DNA of 64,000 bases from Comamonas badia DSM 17552 (GCF_000484635.1 NZ_AXVM01000002.1:496001-560000); one strand, 5' to 3'. Shown: positions 18,874 to 29,442, counted from the first letter of the stretch. Numbers and translations: made by a program. The notes: generated from the sequence alone by a model not told the origin.

Positions 18874-19719
18874 ATGCTGGCAATCACGTTGGCCCTGATT
18901 GCGGCGCTGGCCTACGGACTGTCTGACTTCCTCGGCGGTGCCCTGAGCCAGACGCGCTCAAGCTGGATGGTCGCCATGGTCAGCCAGCTCACTGCCGCCG
19001 CCGCCACCGCGCTCGCCGCGGCATTCCTGGCTGGCAGCCCCCAGCCGACCGACTTCGCCTGGGCGATCGCGGCAGGGGTTGGGGAGGGTGTTGGCATCGC
19101 GGCCCTCTACCGCGGCCTCAGCCAAAGCCGCATGGCCATCGTTGCCCCAATCTCGGGCGTAGGCGCTGCCCTCGTGCCCGTCGCCGTCGGGCTGGCCACC
19201 GGGGACACACTCGGGCCGCTGGCCTGGATCGGCCTCGTGATCGCGTTTCCCGCGCTCTACTTCATCCCGCAATCGGATCGGCGCGGCGCGGACTCCCGCT
19301 CGACGACCCGCGCCGGAATCGTCAACGGGGCCATCGCCGGTCTGGGGTTCGGCACCCAATTCGCGCTGGTCGGCCAGATCAGCGGCCAGTCGGGCCTGCT
19401 CCCAATCGCCCTGCTCTGGCTGGCGTCCGTGGGCGCCATCATCATCGTCGCCATGGCACTGCGCCAACCGTGGCTCCCTCGCCGCGGCGACAGCCTCGGC
19501 CCTGTCCTGGCGGTCGGCCCCATCAGCGCGCTCGCAGTGGTGGCTTTCCTGCTGGCCACGCAGCAGGGGCTGCTGACCATTGTTTCGGTCATCACCGCCT
19601 TCTACTCCGCGGTCACCGTCGTCTTGGCCGTGCTCGTCCTGCGCGAGAAGATCGGGCGCCTGCAACTGGTCGGACTCGCATTGGCCTTGGCGTCCGTCGT
19701 CCTGGTGACGGCCGGCTAG
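18874..19719 (+). CDS. EamA/DMT-superfamily transporter
   Basis: A 281-residue membrane protein with about ten hydrophobic helices in two EamA repeats. The N-terminal helix is LALIAALAYGLSDFLGGAL and the C-terminal helix LVGLALALASVVLVTAG. VITAFYSAVTVVLAVLVLRE is the repeat signature. It begins 61 bases after the GNAT gene on the same strand. The substrate cannot be told from sequence. Confidence 0.88.
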   Translation: MLAITLALIAALAYGLSDFLGGALSQTRSSWMVAMVSQLTAAAATALAAAFLAGSPQPTDFAWAIAAGVGEGVGIAALYRGLSQSRMAIVAPISGVGAALVPVAVGLATGDTLGPLAWIGLVIAFPALYFIPQSDRRGADSRSTTRAGIVNGAIAGLGFGTQFALVGQISGQSGLLPIALLWLASVGAIIIVAMALRQPWLPRRGDSLGPVLAVGPISALAVVAFLLATQQGLLTIVSVITAFYSAVTVVLAVLVLREKIGRLQLVGLALALASVVLVTAG

Positions 19720-19778
19720 AGGAATCCACCCTCTCATTCAAAGTGCCAGAGGCCAGCGGAATTGGAGATTCACGCCAG

Positions 19779-20390
19779 ATGCACCCCAATACGAGCGTCC
19801 GATTCTTCGACGAGCAGTTCCAGCGCCAGGTGGCGGCGGCGGAGTTCGCACTGAACCCCTTCGAGTCCGCCGCGCTCCAGTACCTCACGGGCGAGGTGCT
19901 TGACTACGGCTGCGGCCTGGGAAATCTTGCCGTGGAGGCGGCGCGGCGTGGATGCTCGGTCACCGCCCTGGACGCGAGCCACACCGCCATCGAGCACATC
20001 GAGGCGGTCGCCCGGAAGGCGCGCTTGCGTATTTCGGCCACGGAAGCGGATCTTCGCGAGCACCGGATAGACAAGGACTACGACGCCATCGTCTGCATCG
20101 GGCTGCTGATGTTCTTCGACTGTCCCACCGCCTACCGAAGGCTCGCGGACATGCAGGCCCATGTGCGGCCGGGCGGCGTGGCCGCGGTGAACGTGCTGAC
20201 GGAGGGCAGTACCTTCACGGACATGCTGGCGCCTGAAGGCCATTGCCTGTTCAAGACTGACGGCCTGATCGAGCGCTTCGCAGGCTGGCAGGTGCTGTAC
20301 AGCAAAATCGAGACCTTTCCGGCGCCCCATGACACCCGGAAGGTCTTCGCAACTGCCATCGCCCGCAAGCCTTCGGAGTGGCCGCACTGA
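19779..20390 (+). CDS. Class I SAM-dependent methyltransferase (TehB-like)
   Basis: A 203-residue Rossmann-fold methyltransferase. SAM-binding motif I is VLDYGCGLGNLAVEAARRG, followed by the acidic end of strand 2 (VTALDAS) and motif IV YDAIVCIGLLMFF. The overall form resembles TehB, which methylates tellurite and other small thiophilic ions, but the ligand is uncertain. It lies 59 bases after the EamA gene on the same strand. Confidence 0.82.
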   Translation: MHPNTSVRFFDEQFQRQVAAAEFALNPFESAALQYLTGEVLDYGCGLGNLAVEAARRGCSVTALDASHTAIEHIEAVARKARLRISATEADLREHRIDKDYDAIVCIGLLMFFDCPTAYRRLADMQAHVRPGGVAAVNVLTEGSTFTDMLAPEGHCLFKTDGLIERFAGWQVLYSKIETFPAPHDTRKVFATAIARKPSEWPH

Positions 20391-20596
20391 CGCCTGATCT
20401 TTCCCGACAGGACTGGCAAACCGGCGAGGGCGTCATGCGGCGCCGGGCACAAGCCCCACCCCATCCACGCACATTGCCGGATGGCGCCTTGTTTTGATAG
20501 CTGCAAACGGTGCAACCACACCGTTTTCCGAGGGGGTTCACTCTGAAACATTTTTGCGTCCGGAAGGGCGCCGAAATTCCGTTATCCTCGCGCCCC

Positions 20597-21187
20597 ATGT
20601 CCCGATGGTTCGCAATCCTGGTGCTCGCCTGCAGCACCGCCGCTTACGCCGCGCCCGATTCCCTCACTGCCACGCCCCAGGAGCCCACGGCATGGACTGC
20701 GCAACTGCGCGACCACTGGGCCAGCCTGGGCCAGGGCGTTGCAGGCCAGGTGCACGATGTGGCAGACCACACCACCGACCTCGTCGCCACGGCCATGGGG
20801 TTCCTCGGCGTGCCCTACCGCCGCGGCGGCAGCAGCGCAGAGACGGGTTTTGACTGCAGCGGCTTCGTGCGCAGCATGTTCGAGCAGACGCGCGGCCTGC
20901 TGCTGCCGCGCCGCGCCGCCGAACAGGCCGCGCACACGGCAAAAATCGACAAGAAAGACCTGCAGCCCGGCGATCTGGTGTTCTTCAACACCATGCGCCA
21001 CGCCTTCAGCCACGTGGGGATTTACATCGGCGACGGCAAATTCATCCATTCACCGCGCAGCGGCGAACGGGTGCGCGTGGAGGACATGGGCACCCGCTAC
21101 TGGCGGTTGCGCTTCAACGGCGCACGCCGGGTCGCTGACCAGGCTCTTGGCGGCGACGCGCCGCGGGCGGACAGCGCCATGCGCTAG
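20597..21187 (+). CDS. Secreted NlpC/P60 (C40) cell-wall peptidase
   Basis: A 196-residue exported hydrolase. A signal peptide (MSRWFAILVLACSTAAYA) is followed by an NlpC/P60 domain. The catalytic Cys is in FDCSGFV and the His in FSHVGIYIGDG. Members cut peptide bonds in peptidoglycan stems and are periplasmic. ATG at 20597 is chosen because it directly begins the signal peptide. It stands alone on the plus strand. Confidence 0.92.
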   Translation: MSRWFAILVLACSTAAYAAPDSLTATPQEPTAWTAQLRDHWASLGQGVAGQVHDVADHTTDLVATAMGFLGVPYRRGGSSAETGFDCSGFVRSMFEQTRGLLLPRRAAEQAAHTAKIDKKDLQPGDLVFFNTMRHAFSHVGIYIGDGKFIHSPRSGERVRVEDMGTRYWRLRFNGARRVADQALGGDAPRADSAMR

Positions 21188-21253
21188 CCGCGCGGGCGGG
21201 CCGCGACGCGCAGGGCATGTGCGGCCCCCGCGGCGCGGCGCGCACAAGCGCCG

Positions 21254-21637
21254 TCAGCCACCGCGCTTGCGATCCAGCGCCCAGGCCCCGCCACCGGCGG
21301 CCGACAGGTACAGGAAGATGAAGCAGAACAGGGCCGCCGATTCGCCCTTGTTTTTCAGCGGCAACCAGAAATCCCCCATGGAGGCGTGCGCCAGAAAATA
21401 GGCGACGGCCATTTGTCCGGACAGAATGAAGGCGACGGGACGCACGAACAGCCCAAGAATCAGCAGTACACCGCCCACCAGTTCCAGCACCATGGCCACG
21501 CCCGGCAGCGAACCCAGCGGCACGCCGCCCTGGAATTTCATGACACCGTGCAGCAGGAACATATAGGCCGCCGTGATGCGCAGCAACATCAGCGCATAGG
21601 CACGCAGGTCGGGGGATGGCGTGTTGTTCACAGGCAT
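21254..21637 (-). CDS. DoxX family membrane protein
   Basis: A 127-residue inner-membrane protein with four hydrophobic segments. The family pattern RITAAYMFLLHGVMKF and VLELVGGVLLILGLFVRPVA is clear. The start at 21637 is preceded by AAGGAG. DoxX-like proteins are linked to redox and sulfur stress in other bacteria, but the role here is unknown. It lies downstream of the trmH-like gene and has its own spacer. Confidence 0.88.
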   Translation of the reverse strand: MPVNNTPSPDLRAYALMLLRITAAYMFLLHGVMKFQGGVPLGSLPGVAMVLELVGGVLLILGLFVRPVAFILSGQMAVAYFLAHASMGDFWLPLKNKGESAALFCFIFLYLSAAGGGAWALDRKRGG

Positions 21638-21710
21638 GAAAACTCCTTCTGAGTGGGTTGATCCCTGATTGAATACCCGCGAGGGCCGCAGGGTATCGCA
21701 GTGTAGAGGC

Positions 21711-22592
21711 TTATGCCCGATGCTGCTGGGCAGCGCTCGCGTGCAGGCATACCGCAGCGGCGGCGGCCACATTGAGCGATTCCTCGCCCCCCGGCTGCAC
21801 GATGCGGATGTGCTGCGCCGCACGCGCCTGCAGCGCGGGCGTTACGCCCTGCCCCTCGTGCCCCATCAACCAGCCGCAGGGCCAGGGCAGCGGCGCACGG
21901 TGCAGCCATTCGCCTTGATGCGAACTGGTCGCCAGCAGCGGCACCTTCAAGGCTTGCAGATGATCGAGCGCCAGGCCTTCCAGCAGACGCAAGCCGAAGT
22001 GCGCCCCCATGCCCGCGCGCAGCACCTTGGGCGACCACAGCAGCGCCGTGCCCTTGAGGGCCAGCACCTGCGCAAAGCCAAAGGCCGCCGCGCTGCGCAG
22101 GATGGAGCCGACATTGCCCGCGTCCTGCACGCGGTCCAGCACCACGGTGGGCGCAGCGGGCAGCACCTCGGGCGCTGCAGGCAAGGTGAGCACGTAGCCC
22201 ACGCCTTCGGGGGATTCGAGGGCGGTGAATTCGCGCCAGAGGGCATCGGTGAATATGACGGTTTTAATAGCTGCTTGCGCTTTGCCAAAAAGGGTTTCAG
22301 ACTGATTTGAATGATGAAATTTTTGTCGCGCGCCTGGGAGCACGCCCTCACCCCCGTCCTCTCCGGGAGGGAGAGCGGGCAATGCCGTGGCCTGCGCTGG
22401 CCGCGCGGATTCTGCAAACACCACCACCTCCGGGCGCCAGCCGCGCAGCCGCGCCGCGCTGCACAGGTGCTCGCCCTCGATCCAGACTCGCCCCTGCCTG
22501 CGGTACGCCCCGCTCTCGTGCGCCAGGCGCTTGAGCTGTTTGAAGAGCGCGTTCTCGCGCGACTGGATCAGCACGGGTTCACGCACGGTCAT
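21711..22592 (-). CDS. TrmH/SpoU family RNA 2'-O-methyltransferase with an in-frame repeat insertion
   Basis: A 293-residue SPOUT methyltransferase for rRNA or tRNA. The three SPOUT motifs are intact: [27 protein letters not shown] and [12 protein letters not shown]. The N-terminal substrate-binding domain ([19 protein letters not shown], then WIEGEHLC) is interrupted at about residues 70-109 by a low-complexity stretch ([19 protein letters not shown] and on) encoded by fused dispersed repeats at 22266-22385. The frame is kept, so the gene is probably functional. It overlaps rnhB by ATGA. Confidence 0.87.
   Translation of the reverse strand: MTVREPVLIQSRENALFKQLKRLAHESGAYRRQGRVWIEGEHLCSAARLRGWRPEVVVFAESARPAQATALPALPPGEDGGEGVLPGARQKFHHSNQSETLFGKAQAAIKTVIFTDALWREFTALESPEGVGYVLTLPAAPEVLPAAPTVVLDRVQDAGNVGSILRSAAAFGFAQVLALKGTALLWSPKVLRAGMGAHFGLRLLEGLALDHLQALKVPLLATSSHQGEWLHRAPLPWPCGWLMGHEGQGVTPALQARAAQHIRIVQPGGEESLNVAAAAAVCLHASAAQQHRA
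22266..22385. repeat. Composite of repeat families A and B inserted in frame in the trmH-like gene
   Basis: The left part (22266-22325) carries AATAGCTGCTTGCGC and GGGTTTCAGACTG of family A. The right part (22346-22382) carries CCTCACCCCCGTCCTCTCCGG and GGGAGGGAGAG of family B. Together they account for about 40 residues lacking in the expected family domain. Confidence 0.7.
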
Positions 22593-23212
22593 CGCGCCTC
22601 CATGGCCCGCGCCACGGGCGCGAACGAGCGGCGGTGCTCCGGGCATGCGCCGTGCTCTGCCAGTGCCGCCAGGTGCTGCGCCGTGCCATAGCCCTTGTGC
22701 TGGTCGAAACCGTACTGCGGCCAGCGTGCATGCAGCCCCAGGCACCAGCGGTCGCGCGTGACCTTGGCAAGAATGGAGGCGGCGGAAATCGCCGCCACCT
22801 TGGCATCGCCCTTGACGATGGCCTCGGCAGGCATCGCCAGCAGCGGCAGGCGGTTGCCATCCACCAGCACCCGCGCGGGCTGCAGGCGCAGGCCCTGCAC
22901 CGCGCGGCGCATCGCCAGCAGCGTGGCCTGCAGGATGTTGATGGCATCGATCTCTTCGCGGCTCGCCTCGGCCACATGCCAGGCCAGGGCCCGCGCCTGG
23001 ATGAGATCGAAGAGCTGTTCGCGCCGCGCGGCCGATAGCGCCTTGGAATCCATCAGCCCCGCGATCGGCCGCGCCGGATCCAGAATGACCGCCGCGGCCA
23101 CCACGGGGCCGGCCAGCGGTCCGCGCCCGGCCTCGTCCACCCCGGCCACCCGCTCGCCCGGCGCGTCCCAGTTCAATATCGGCGGTTCAGCCAAGAAGCG
23201 CTCCCACCGCAT
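22589..23212 (-). CDS. rnhB: Ribonuclease HII
   Basis: A 207-residue nuclease that removes ribonucleotides from RNA-DNA hybrids. The active-site motif is [15 protein letters not shown] (Asp-Glu pair), followed by DSKALS and [12 protein letters not shown]. The start at 23212 ([11 protein letters not shown]) overlaps the end of lpxB by 26 bases, and the stop overlaps the trmH-like start by ATGA. This is translational coupling at the end of the large operon. Confidence 0.95.
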   Translation of the reverse strand: MRWERFLAEPPILNWDAPGERVAGVDEAGRGPLAGPVVAAAVILDPARPIAGLMDSKALSAARREQLFDLIQARALAWHVAEASREEIDAINILQATLLAMRRAVQGLRLQPARVLVDGNRLPLLAMPAEAIVKGDAKVAAISAASILAKVTRDRWCLGLHARWPQYGFDQHKGYGTAQHLAALAEHGACPEHRRSFAPVARAMEAR

Positions 23213-24347
23213 CGGCCGCCAGCCGCGGGGTATCGCGGCGCAGGCTCTCGTGCAAAGCCGCAAAGCGCTGCGCCATGGCCTGCGCGCGCCCGGGGTCATC
23301 CAGCCACTGCAGCAGCGCATCGGCCAGTGCGCGCGGGGTCGCTGCATCCTGCAGCAGCTCCGGCACGACAAAATCCTCGCAAAGAATGTTGGGCAAGCCC
23401 ACCCAGGGCTGCAGCTGCTTGCGCCGCATCATGCGCCAGCTAAAGGGGTGCATGCGGTAGGCGATGACCATGGGGCGCTTGAACAGCGCCGCCTCCAGCG
23501 TGGCGGTGCCGCTGGCGATCAGCGTCACGTCGCAGGCCGCCAGCACGTCGTGCGAGCGGCCGGTGACGATCGCGACCTGTCCGGCCATGCCGCATGCGTG
23601 CGCGGTCTGTTCAAGGCGCTGGCGCAATGCGGGCACGGCAGGAATCACTATCTTGACCGCTGGTTGCGCTTGTTTGACAAGTGCTGCCGCCTGAATGAAC
23701 ACCGAAGCCAGGTAGGCCACTTCGCCGCGGCGGCTGCCGGGCAGGACGGCCAGCACCGGCGCATCCAGCGGCAGGCCCAGCGCCGCGCGTGCCGCAGCCC
23801 GGTCGGGCTGCATCGGTATGACATTGGCCAGCGGATGGCCCACATAGGTGGCGGCAATGCCGTGCTGGCCCAGCAGCGCGGGTTCGAAGGGAAAGAGGCA
23901 GAGCACGTGGTCGGCCGCGGCGCGGATCCTGTGCACCCGCCCGGGCCGCCAGGCCCAGATCGAGGGGCAGACGAAATGCACGGTTTTGATGCCTGCGCCG
24001 CGCAAGCCCTGCTCCAGGCCCAGGTTGAAATCCGGCGCATCGACGCCGATGAACACATCCGGGCGCTGCACCAGCAGGCGGGAACGCAGTTGCTGGCGTA
24101 TACGCCAGATGCCCGCCAGGCGCTGCACGACCTCCAGGCTGTAGCCATGCACCGCCAGGCGTTCACTGTCCCACCAGGCGTCAAAGCCCTGCTGCGCCAT
24201 GCGGGCGCCGCCTATGCCCATGCTGGCGGCGTCCGGCCAGCGTGCCTTGAGCCCGCCCAGCAGCAAGCCAGCCAGCAGGTCGCCCGAAGTCTCGCCCGCC
24301 ACCATGGCCACACGAGGCGCCGGCGCCATGGCCAGGGACCCGGTCAA
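23187..24347 (-). CDS. lpxB: Lipid-A-disaccharide synthase
   Basis: A 386-residue GT19 glycosyltransferase that joins UDP-2,3-diacylglucosamine and lipid X to give lipid A disaccharide. Typical elements are [12 protein letters not shown] at the start, [16 protein letters not shown], and [18 protein letters not shown]. It acts at the cytoplasmic face of the inner membrane. ATGA overlap joins it to lpx[20 protein letters not shown] is taken as the start; a second Met seven codons on is possible. Confidence 0.96.
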   Translation of the reverse strand: MTGSLAMAPAPRVAMVAGETSGDLLAGLLLGGLKARWPDAASMGIGGARMAQQGFDAWWDSERLAVHGYSLEVVQRLAGIWRIRQQLRSRLLVQRPDVFIGVDAPDFNLGLEQGLRGAGIKTVHFVCPSIWAWRPGRVHRIRAAADHVLCLFPFEPALLGQHGIAATYVGHPLANVIPMQPDRAAARAALGLPLDAPVLAVLPGSRRGEVAYLASVFIQAAALVKQAQPAVKIVIPAVPALRQRLEQTAHACGMAGQVAIVTGRSHDVLAACDVTLIASGTATLEAALFKRPMVIAYRMHPFSWRMMRRKQLQPWVGLPNILCEDFVVPELLQDAATPRALADALLQWLDDPGRAQAMAQRFAALHESLRRDTPRLAADAVGALLG

Positions 24348-25132
24348 CGCACGATGCCGCGCTGCGCGCGGCGCAGGAAGCCGCCCAGCAGCACGAGGTC
24401 TTCTTCCGCATCCGGATGGCTTTCGGCCAGCTCATCGATCTGCGTGATCGCCGCCTGCAGCGTCAGCCCCTCGCGGTAGAGCACGCGGTAGGCCTGCTTG
24501 AGCGTGGCGATGCGCTCGGCGGAAAAACCGCGGCGGCGCAGCCCTTCGACGTTCAGGCCACGCACCGCCAGCGGATGGCCATCGACCATCATGAACGGCG
24601 GCACGTCCTGCGCAATATGGCTGCCGAAGCCCGCCATCACATGCGCGCCGATATGCGTGAACTGGTGCACGCCCGTGAGGCCGCCGACGATCGCCCAGTC
24701 ACCCACGTGCACATGCCCGGCCAGCGTGGCATTGTTGGCCAGTATGGTCTGGTTGCCCACCACGCAATCGTGCGCGACGTGCACATAGGCCATGATCCAG
24801 TTGTCGTCGCCTATCGTGGTTTCGCTCCGGTCCTGCGCGGTGCCGAGACTGAAGGTGCAGAACTCGCGGATGGTGTTGCGATGGCCGATCACGAGGCGCG
24901 TCGGCTCGCCCGCGTATTTCTTGTCCTGCGGCACCCCCCCCAGCGACGCAAACTGGAAGATGGCGCAGTCTTCACCGATGGTGGTGTGCCCCTCGATCAC
25001 GCAATGCGCGCCCACGCGGGTGCGCGCGCCGATGGCGACCTGCGGGCCGATGACGGCATACGGCCCGACGCTGACGCTTGCATCGAGCCGCGCCTTGGCA
25101 TCGACGATGGCCGTGGGGTGGATGAGACTCAC
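24344..25132 (-). CDS. lpxA: UDP-N-acetylglucosamine acyltransferase
   Basis: A 262-residue left-handed beta-helix enzyme that places an R-3-hydroxyacyl chain on UDP-GlcNAc, the first step of lipid A synthesis. Hexapeptide repeats run from [11 protein letters not shown] to about residue 190, with [13 protein letters not shown] holding the catalytic His. The C-terminal helical domain begins near [12 protein letters not shown]. It lies 13 bases after fabZ, so both users of 3-hydroxyacyl-ACP are adjacent. Confidence 0.97.
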   Translation of the reverse strand: MSLIHPTAIVDAKARLDASVSVGPYAVIGPQVAIGARTRVGAHCVIEGHTTIGEDCAIFQFASLGGVPQDKKYAGEPTRLVIGHRNTIREFCTFSLGTAQDRSETTIGDDNWIMAYVHVAHDCVVGNQTILANNATLAGHVHVGDWAIVGGLTGVHQFTHIGAHVMAGFGSHIAQDVPPFMMVDGHPLAVRGLNVEGLRRRGFSAERIATLKQAYRVLYREGLTLQAAITQIDELAESHPDAEEDLVLLGGFLRRAQRGIVR

Positions 25133-25145
25133 GCAAGCCCCGCGC

Positions 25146-25589
25146 TCACTCGCCGACGTGGCGCATGGTGCACATGAGCTGCGCCTCCGCGGCCACGTTC
25201 TCGCCCACGCGGCCGACGCCGTTGAAGCGCCAGATGCCGCCGCGCACGCGGTCTATGGTGATGTCCAGAATCAGCTGATCGCCCGGCACCACGGGGTGCT
25301 TGAAGCGCGCGCCATCGATGCCGACGAAGTAATAGATGTTGTTCTCATCCGGCACCTGGCCCATGGCATCAAACGCCAAGAGGCCCGCCGCCTGCGCCAG
25401 CGCTTCCAGAATCAGCACACCAGGCATCACCGGCCGGCCCGGGAAGTGGCCGGTGAAAAAGGGCTCGTTGAAGGTAACGTTCTTGATCGCGCGGATGCGC
25501 TGGTTGCGCTCCAGTTCAAGCACCCTGTCCACCAGCAGAAAGGGATAGCGATGGGGCAGCTGATTGAGGATGTATTGGATGTCCATCAT
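25146..25589 (-). CDS. fabZ: 3-hydroxyacyl-ACP dehydratase FabZ
   Basis: A 147-residue hot-dog fold dehydratase in fatty acid elongation. The [13 protein letters not shown] start segment and the catalytic segment [20 protein letters not shown] (His and Glu) are intact. The start MMDIQY at 25589 overlaps the lpxD stop. It competes with LpxA and LpxD for hydroxyacyl-ACP, and its place between them is the normal proteobacterial order. Confidence 0.97.
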   Translation of the reverse strand: MMDIQYILNQLPHRYPFLLVDRVLELERNQRIRAIKNVTFNEPFFTGHFPGRPVMPGVLILEALAQAAGLLAFDAMGQVPDENNIYYFVGIDGARFKHPVVPGDQLILDITIDRVRGGIWRFNGVGRVGENVAAEAQLMCTMRHVGE

Positions 25590-26587
25590 GGTTTTCGGGC
25601 TCTGGCGGCGTCCTGCAATTGTTGTTCGAGAGCCTTCACGCGCTCGCGCAGCCGGTAGAGCTGGCGCAGCGTGGCGGCGTTCTTTTCCCAGTGCGCATTG
25701 TCGTCCATGGGGAAGACGCCGGTGTAATGCCCACCGGGCTGCGTGATCGAGCGCATGACGACGGTATTGGTGGAAATGTGCGTATGGTCCGCGATGGTGA
25801 GATGCCCGATGATCGACGCCGCGCCGGCAATCGTACAGTGCGCGCCGATGCGCGTGCTGCCGGCCACCGCCGTGCAGCCCGCCATCGCCGTATGGCGGCC
25901 GACATGCACGTTGTGCGCGATCTGGATCAGGTTGTCGAGCTTGACCCCATCCTCGATCACCGTGTCGTCCAGCGCCCCGCGGTCGATGCAGGTGTTGGCA
26001 CCGATTTCCACATCGTCGCCGATACGCACGGCGCCCAATTGCTCGATCTTGATCCAGGCGCCCTGCTCCGGCGCGAAGCCGAAGCCATCGGCCCCGATCA
26101 CCACGCCCGGATGGACGATGCAGCGCGCGCCGATGCGGCAGCGCGCGCCGACCGTCACGCGGGACTTGAGCACGGTGTGTTCGCCAACCACCGCGCCCTG
26201 CTCGACCACGCACAAGGGCCCGATGCTGGCGCTTTCCGCCACCTGCGCGCCAGGATGCACCACGGCGCTCGGATGCACGCCGGCCGCCGCACCCAGCCCG
26301 AGCTGGCGCACCCACAACTGCGTCGCACGCGCAAAATAGGCGTAGGGATCATCGGTGACGATGCACGCGCCGCGCCGCAACGCCTGTTCGCGCAGCGCAG
26401 GAGCCACGATCACGCAGGCCGCCCGGCTTGCGGCCAGCTGGGCGCCATAGCGCGGGTTGTTCAGAAAGGAAAGGTCGCCGCTGGCTGCCGTATCCAGCGG
26501 CGCGATGCGCTCTATCGTCAGGTTTTCGTCGCCGCCCTCAAGGCTGCCGCCCAAGGCATCGACGATCGAACCCAGGCGCAGGCCCAC
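25586..26587 (-). CDS. lpxD: UDP-3-O-(3-hydroxyacyl)glucosamine N-acyltransferase
   Basis: A 333-residue enzyme for the third step of lipid A synthesis. The N-terminal domain ([14 protein letters not shown]) precedes a left-handed beta-helix of hexapeptide repeats. Catalytic His residues are expected in [14 protein letters not shown] and [11 protein letters not shown]. The C-terminal helix is [18 protein letters not shown]. It follows the OmpH/Skp gene by 24 bases and overlaps fabZ. Confidence 0.96.
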   Translation of the reverse strand: MGLRLGSIVDALGGSLEGGDENLTIERIAPLDTAASGDLSFLNNPRYGAQLAASRAACVIVAPALREQALRRGACIVTDDPYAYFARATQLWVRQLGLGAAAGVHPSAVVHPGAQVAESASIGPLCVVEQGAVVGEHTVLKSRVTVGARCRIGARCIVHPGVVIGADGFGFAPEQGAWIKIEQLGAVRIGDDVEIGANTCIDRGALDDTVIEDGVKLDNLIQIAHNVHVGRHTAMAGCTAVAGSTRIGAHCTIAGAASIIGHLTIADHTHISTNTVVMRSITQPGGHYTGVFPMDDNAHWEKNAATLRQLYRLRERVKALEQQLQDAARARKP

Positions 26588-26611
26588 CCCATGTCCTCGG
26601 TGCGGGGCGCG

Positions 26612-27145
26612 TTACTTGCCCGCAGCGCTGTTCATGGCTTTGAGCACCTTGTCGGTGATGTCCAGCTTGGGATTCACGTACACGGCTTCCTGCAGGATGA
26701 CGTCGTAGTTTTCCGTCTCGGCCATGGACTTGATGATACGGTTGGCCTTGTCCAGCACCTGCGCCAATTCTTCATTTTTGCGCGCGTTCAGGTCTTCCTG
26801 AAACTCGCGGTTCTTGCGCTGCAGGTCACGGTCCTGGTCGGCCAGCTGGCGCTGGCGCGTCTGGCGCTGGCTCTCGGACATGGTCGGGACATCGCGCTCG
26901 AATTTGTCCGATGCTGCTTTGAGGGCCTTGGAAAGGTCCTGCATTTCCTTGTCGCGCTTGGAAAACTCCTGCTCCAGCTTGGCCTGCGCCGCCTTGGCGG
27001 CATCGGCTTCGCGGAAGATTCGGTCGGTGTTGACAAACCCGGCTTTCAGGCTCTGCGCCTGGGCTGCCGCGGGCACGGCGACCGCCATGCTGCCCACCAA
27101 CGCGATGACGGAAAGGCTGCGGAAAAAACGGTTCATGGAAGACAT
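26612..27145 (-). CDS. skp: Periplasmic chaperone OmpH/Skp family
   Basis: A 177-residue exported protein. The signal peptide (FRSLSVIALVGSMAVAVPAAAQAQ) is followed by FVNTDRIF and a long charged coiled coil from about 45 to 145, as in the Skp trimer that holds unfolded outer-membrane proteins. The bamA stop and this start share one base (TGATG). MSSMNRFF at 27145 or MNRFF nine bases later could be the start. Confidence 0.94.
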   Translation of the reverse strand: MSSMNRFFRSLSVIALVGSMAVAVPAAAQAQSLKAGFVNTDRIFREADAAKAAQAKLEQEFSKRDKEMQDLSKALKAASDKFERDVPTMSESQRQTRQRQLADQDRDLQRKNREFQEDLNARKNEELAQVLDKANRIIKSMAETENYDVILQEAVYVNPKLDITDKVLKAMNSAAGK

Positions 27146-29442
27146 CAGAATGAAGTACCGATCTGGAATTGAAGGCGCTGGATTTTATCGCCAGCGAATT
27201 TGCGAATGGGCTGGCCCCAGGCCAGACGCAGCGGCCCGAGCGGGGAAATCCAGCTCAGACCGAGGCCGGCCGAGGCACGCAGCTCCTTGAGCGACCATGG
27301 ATCATTGTCGCCGTAGACATTGCCCACATCAACGAACACGAACCAGCGCAAGGTGCGGTCATTGCCGGCACCCGGGAAGGGTGCCATGAATTCGGTATTG
27401 AACGTGATCTTCTTGGTGCCGCCCAGAATGGCCCCGGTGACATCCCGCGGGCCCAGCGTGCCCTGGTCAAAACCGCGCACCGAGCCCAGGCCGCCGGAGT
27501 AGTAGTTCTTGAAGACCGGGAAGGGCCGACCACTCAGTCCCTTGCCGTAGCCCAGCTCACCGTTGAAGGCCAGCGTGTAGCGCTTGGTCAGCGGGATGTA
27601 CTGCTGGTACTGGTAGCCAAATTTGGCGTAGCGTGCATCACCCGCCAGCGACAGCTCCGTGGTGATTTTCTGCAGGCGTCCGGAGTTGGGTGCCAGCGCG
27701 CTGTCGCGATCGTCGCGCGACCAGCCTATCGTGAGCGGTATCGCGAAGCTGGAGTCGCCATACTTGTCGGCATAGGCCAGATACGCCGCCGGGATGTTGG
27801 TGCCCGACTTGATGCGCGTGCGCTCCACGCCAGCGCCGAAATAGACCGTATCCAGCTCGCTGAACGGAATGCCGAAGCGCACGCTGCCACCTTCGGTGAC
27901 AAGCTTGTAGTCGCCCCCCTGGTACTGGTAGGGCCGCTGGGTGCGATAGAAGACATCCAGCGTGCGCGAAATGCCGTCCTGGGTGAAATACGGGTCGGTC
28001 GTGGAGAGCACGATGGTGCGGTTGAACTTGCCCGTGTTGACATCCACGCCCAGGGTATTACCCGAACCGAAGACGTTTTCCTGCTTGATGCCGAAGGTGA
28101 GCGAAATTTTTTCCGCGGTCGAATAGCCAGCGCCGATCTGGATCATGCCGGTGGGTTTTTCCGTCACGTGCACCAGCAGATCCACCTGGTCGGGCGCGCC
28201 TGGCACCTCTTGCGTCTCGACGCCGACTTCGGTGAAAAAGCCCAGCCGGTCCACGCGGTCGCGCGAGAGCCTGATCTTTTCGCCGTTGTACCAGGAGGCC
28301 TCGTACTGCCGGAATTCACGGCGCACGACTTCGTCGCGCGTGCGGTTGTTGCCATCGATGTTGATGCGCCGCACGTAGGCGCGGCGCGACGGATCGGCGC
28401 GCAGCTCCAGCTGCACGCGGTTGTTCTCGCGATCCACCTCGGGCACCGCCTCCACCTTGGCGAAGGCATAGCCAAAATTGCCGAAATGGTCGGTCATCGC
28501 CTTGATGGTGTCGGTCACCGCATTGGCGTTGTAGGGCTCGCCCGGCTTGATCGTGATGAGCGATTTGAACTCGTCGTCGCGATCCAGGTAGTTGCCCGCC
28601 AGCGTCACGCCCGACACCACGTAGCGCGGGCCTTCGGTGACGTTGACGATGATGGAGATGGACTGCTTGTCCGGCGCAATCGCCACTTGCGTGGAATCGA
28701 TGCGGAATTCCATGTAGCCGCGCGTCAGGTAGTAGGAGCGCAGGGATTCCAGATCGGCGTTGAGCTTGGCGCGCGAGTAGCGGTCGCTCTTGGTGTACCA
28801 GCTCAGCCAGCCGCCGGTATCGAGGTCGAACAGGTCGGTCAGCGTCGATTCGCTGAACGCCTTGGCGCCGACGATGCTGATGTCCTTGATCTTGGCCGGC
28901 TCGCCCTCGGTCACCGTGAAGGTGAGGTTCACGCGGTTGCGTTCCACTGGCGTGACGGTGGTGACCACCTCGGCCCCGTACAGGCTCTTGTTGAGGTACT
29001 GGCGCTTGAGCTCCTGCTCGGCGCGATCGGCCAGCGCCTTGTCGAACGGGCGGCCTTCGACCACGCCGACATCGCGCATGGCCTTCTTGAGCTGGTCCTT
29101 GTCGAATTCCTTGATGCCTGCGAATTCGACCTCGGCCACCGTGGGCCGCTCTTCGACGACCACCACCAGCACGTTGCCCTGCGCCTCCAGCTTCACATCC
29201 TTGAACAGGCCCAGGGCAAACAGCGCCCGGATGGCGGCGGCGCCCTTTTCATCGGTGTACTCATCGCCCACGCGCATTGGCAGCGAGGCAAAGATGGTGC
29301 CCGGCTCCACCCGCTGCAGGCCTTCGACGCGGATGTCCTGCACCTTGAAGGGCTGCAGGGCCCACGCGGCCTGCGCCGCCAAAACCAGGGAAGCGGCGGC
29401 CAATACGTGGCGCACTCCCGGACCAGGAAAGAAATTTTTCAT
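27145..29442 (-). CDS. bamA: Outer-membrane protein assembly factor BamA
   Basis: A 765-residue outer-membrane protein. A signal peptide ends near AAQAAWALQ, five POTRA domains follow from FKVQDIRVEGLQRV, and the C-terminal half is a beta-barrel with the LGSVRGFDQG motif and terminal Phe (QIGTSF). It folds and inserts outer-membrane proteins with Skp, encoded next. The start at 29442 is chosen because it begins the signal peptide; an in-frame extension to 29493 is unlikely. Confidence 0.97.
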   Translation of the reverse strand: MKNFFPGPGVRHVLAAASLVLAAQAAWALQPFKVQDIRVEGLQRVEPGTIFASLPMRVGDEYTDEKGAAAIRALFALGLFKDVKLEAQGNVLVVVVEERPTVAEVEFAGIKEFDKDQLKKAMRDVGVVEGRPFDKALADRAEQELKRQYLNKSLYGAEVVTTVTPVERNRVNLTFTVTEGEPAKIKDISIVGAKAFSESTLTDLFDLDTGGWLSWYTKSDRYSRAKLNADLESLRSYYLTRGYMEFRIDSTQVAIAPDKQSISIIVNVTEGPRYVVSGVTLAGNYLDRDDEFKSLITIKPGEPYNANAVTDTIKAMTDHFGNFGYAFAKVEAVPEVDRENNRVQLELRADPSRRAYVRRINIDGNNRTRDEVVRREFRQYEASWYNGEKIRLSRDRVDRLGFFTEVGVETQEVPGAPDQVDLLVHVTEKPTGMIQIGAGYSTAEKISLTFGIKQENVFGSGNTLGVDVNTGKFNRTIVLSTTDPYFTQDGISRTLDVFYRTQRPYQYQGGDYKLVTEGGSVRFGIPFSELDTVYFGAGVERTRIKSGTNIPAAYLAYADKYGDSSFAIPLTIGWSRDDRDSALAPNSGRLQKITTELSLAGDARYAKFGYQYQQYIPLTKRYTLAFNGELGYGKGLSGRPFPVFKNYYSGGLGSVRGFDQGTLGPRDVTGAILGGTKKITFNTEFMAPFPGAGNDRTLRWFVFVDVGNVYGDNDPWSLKELRASAGLGLSWISPLGPLRLAWGQPIRKFAGDKIQRLQFQIGTSF

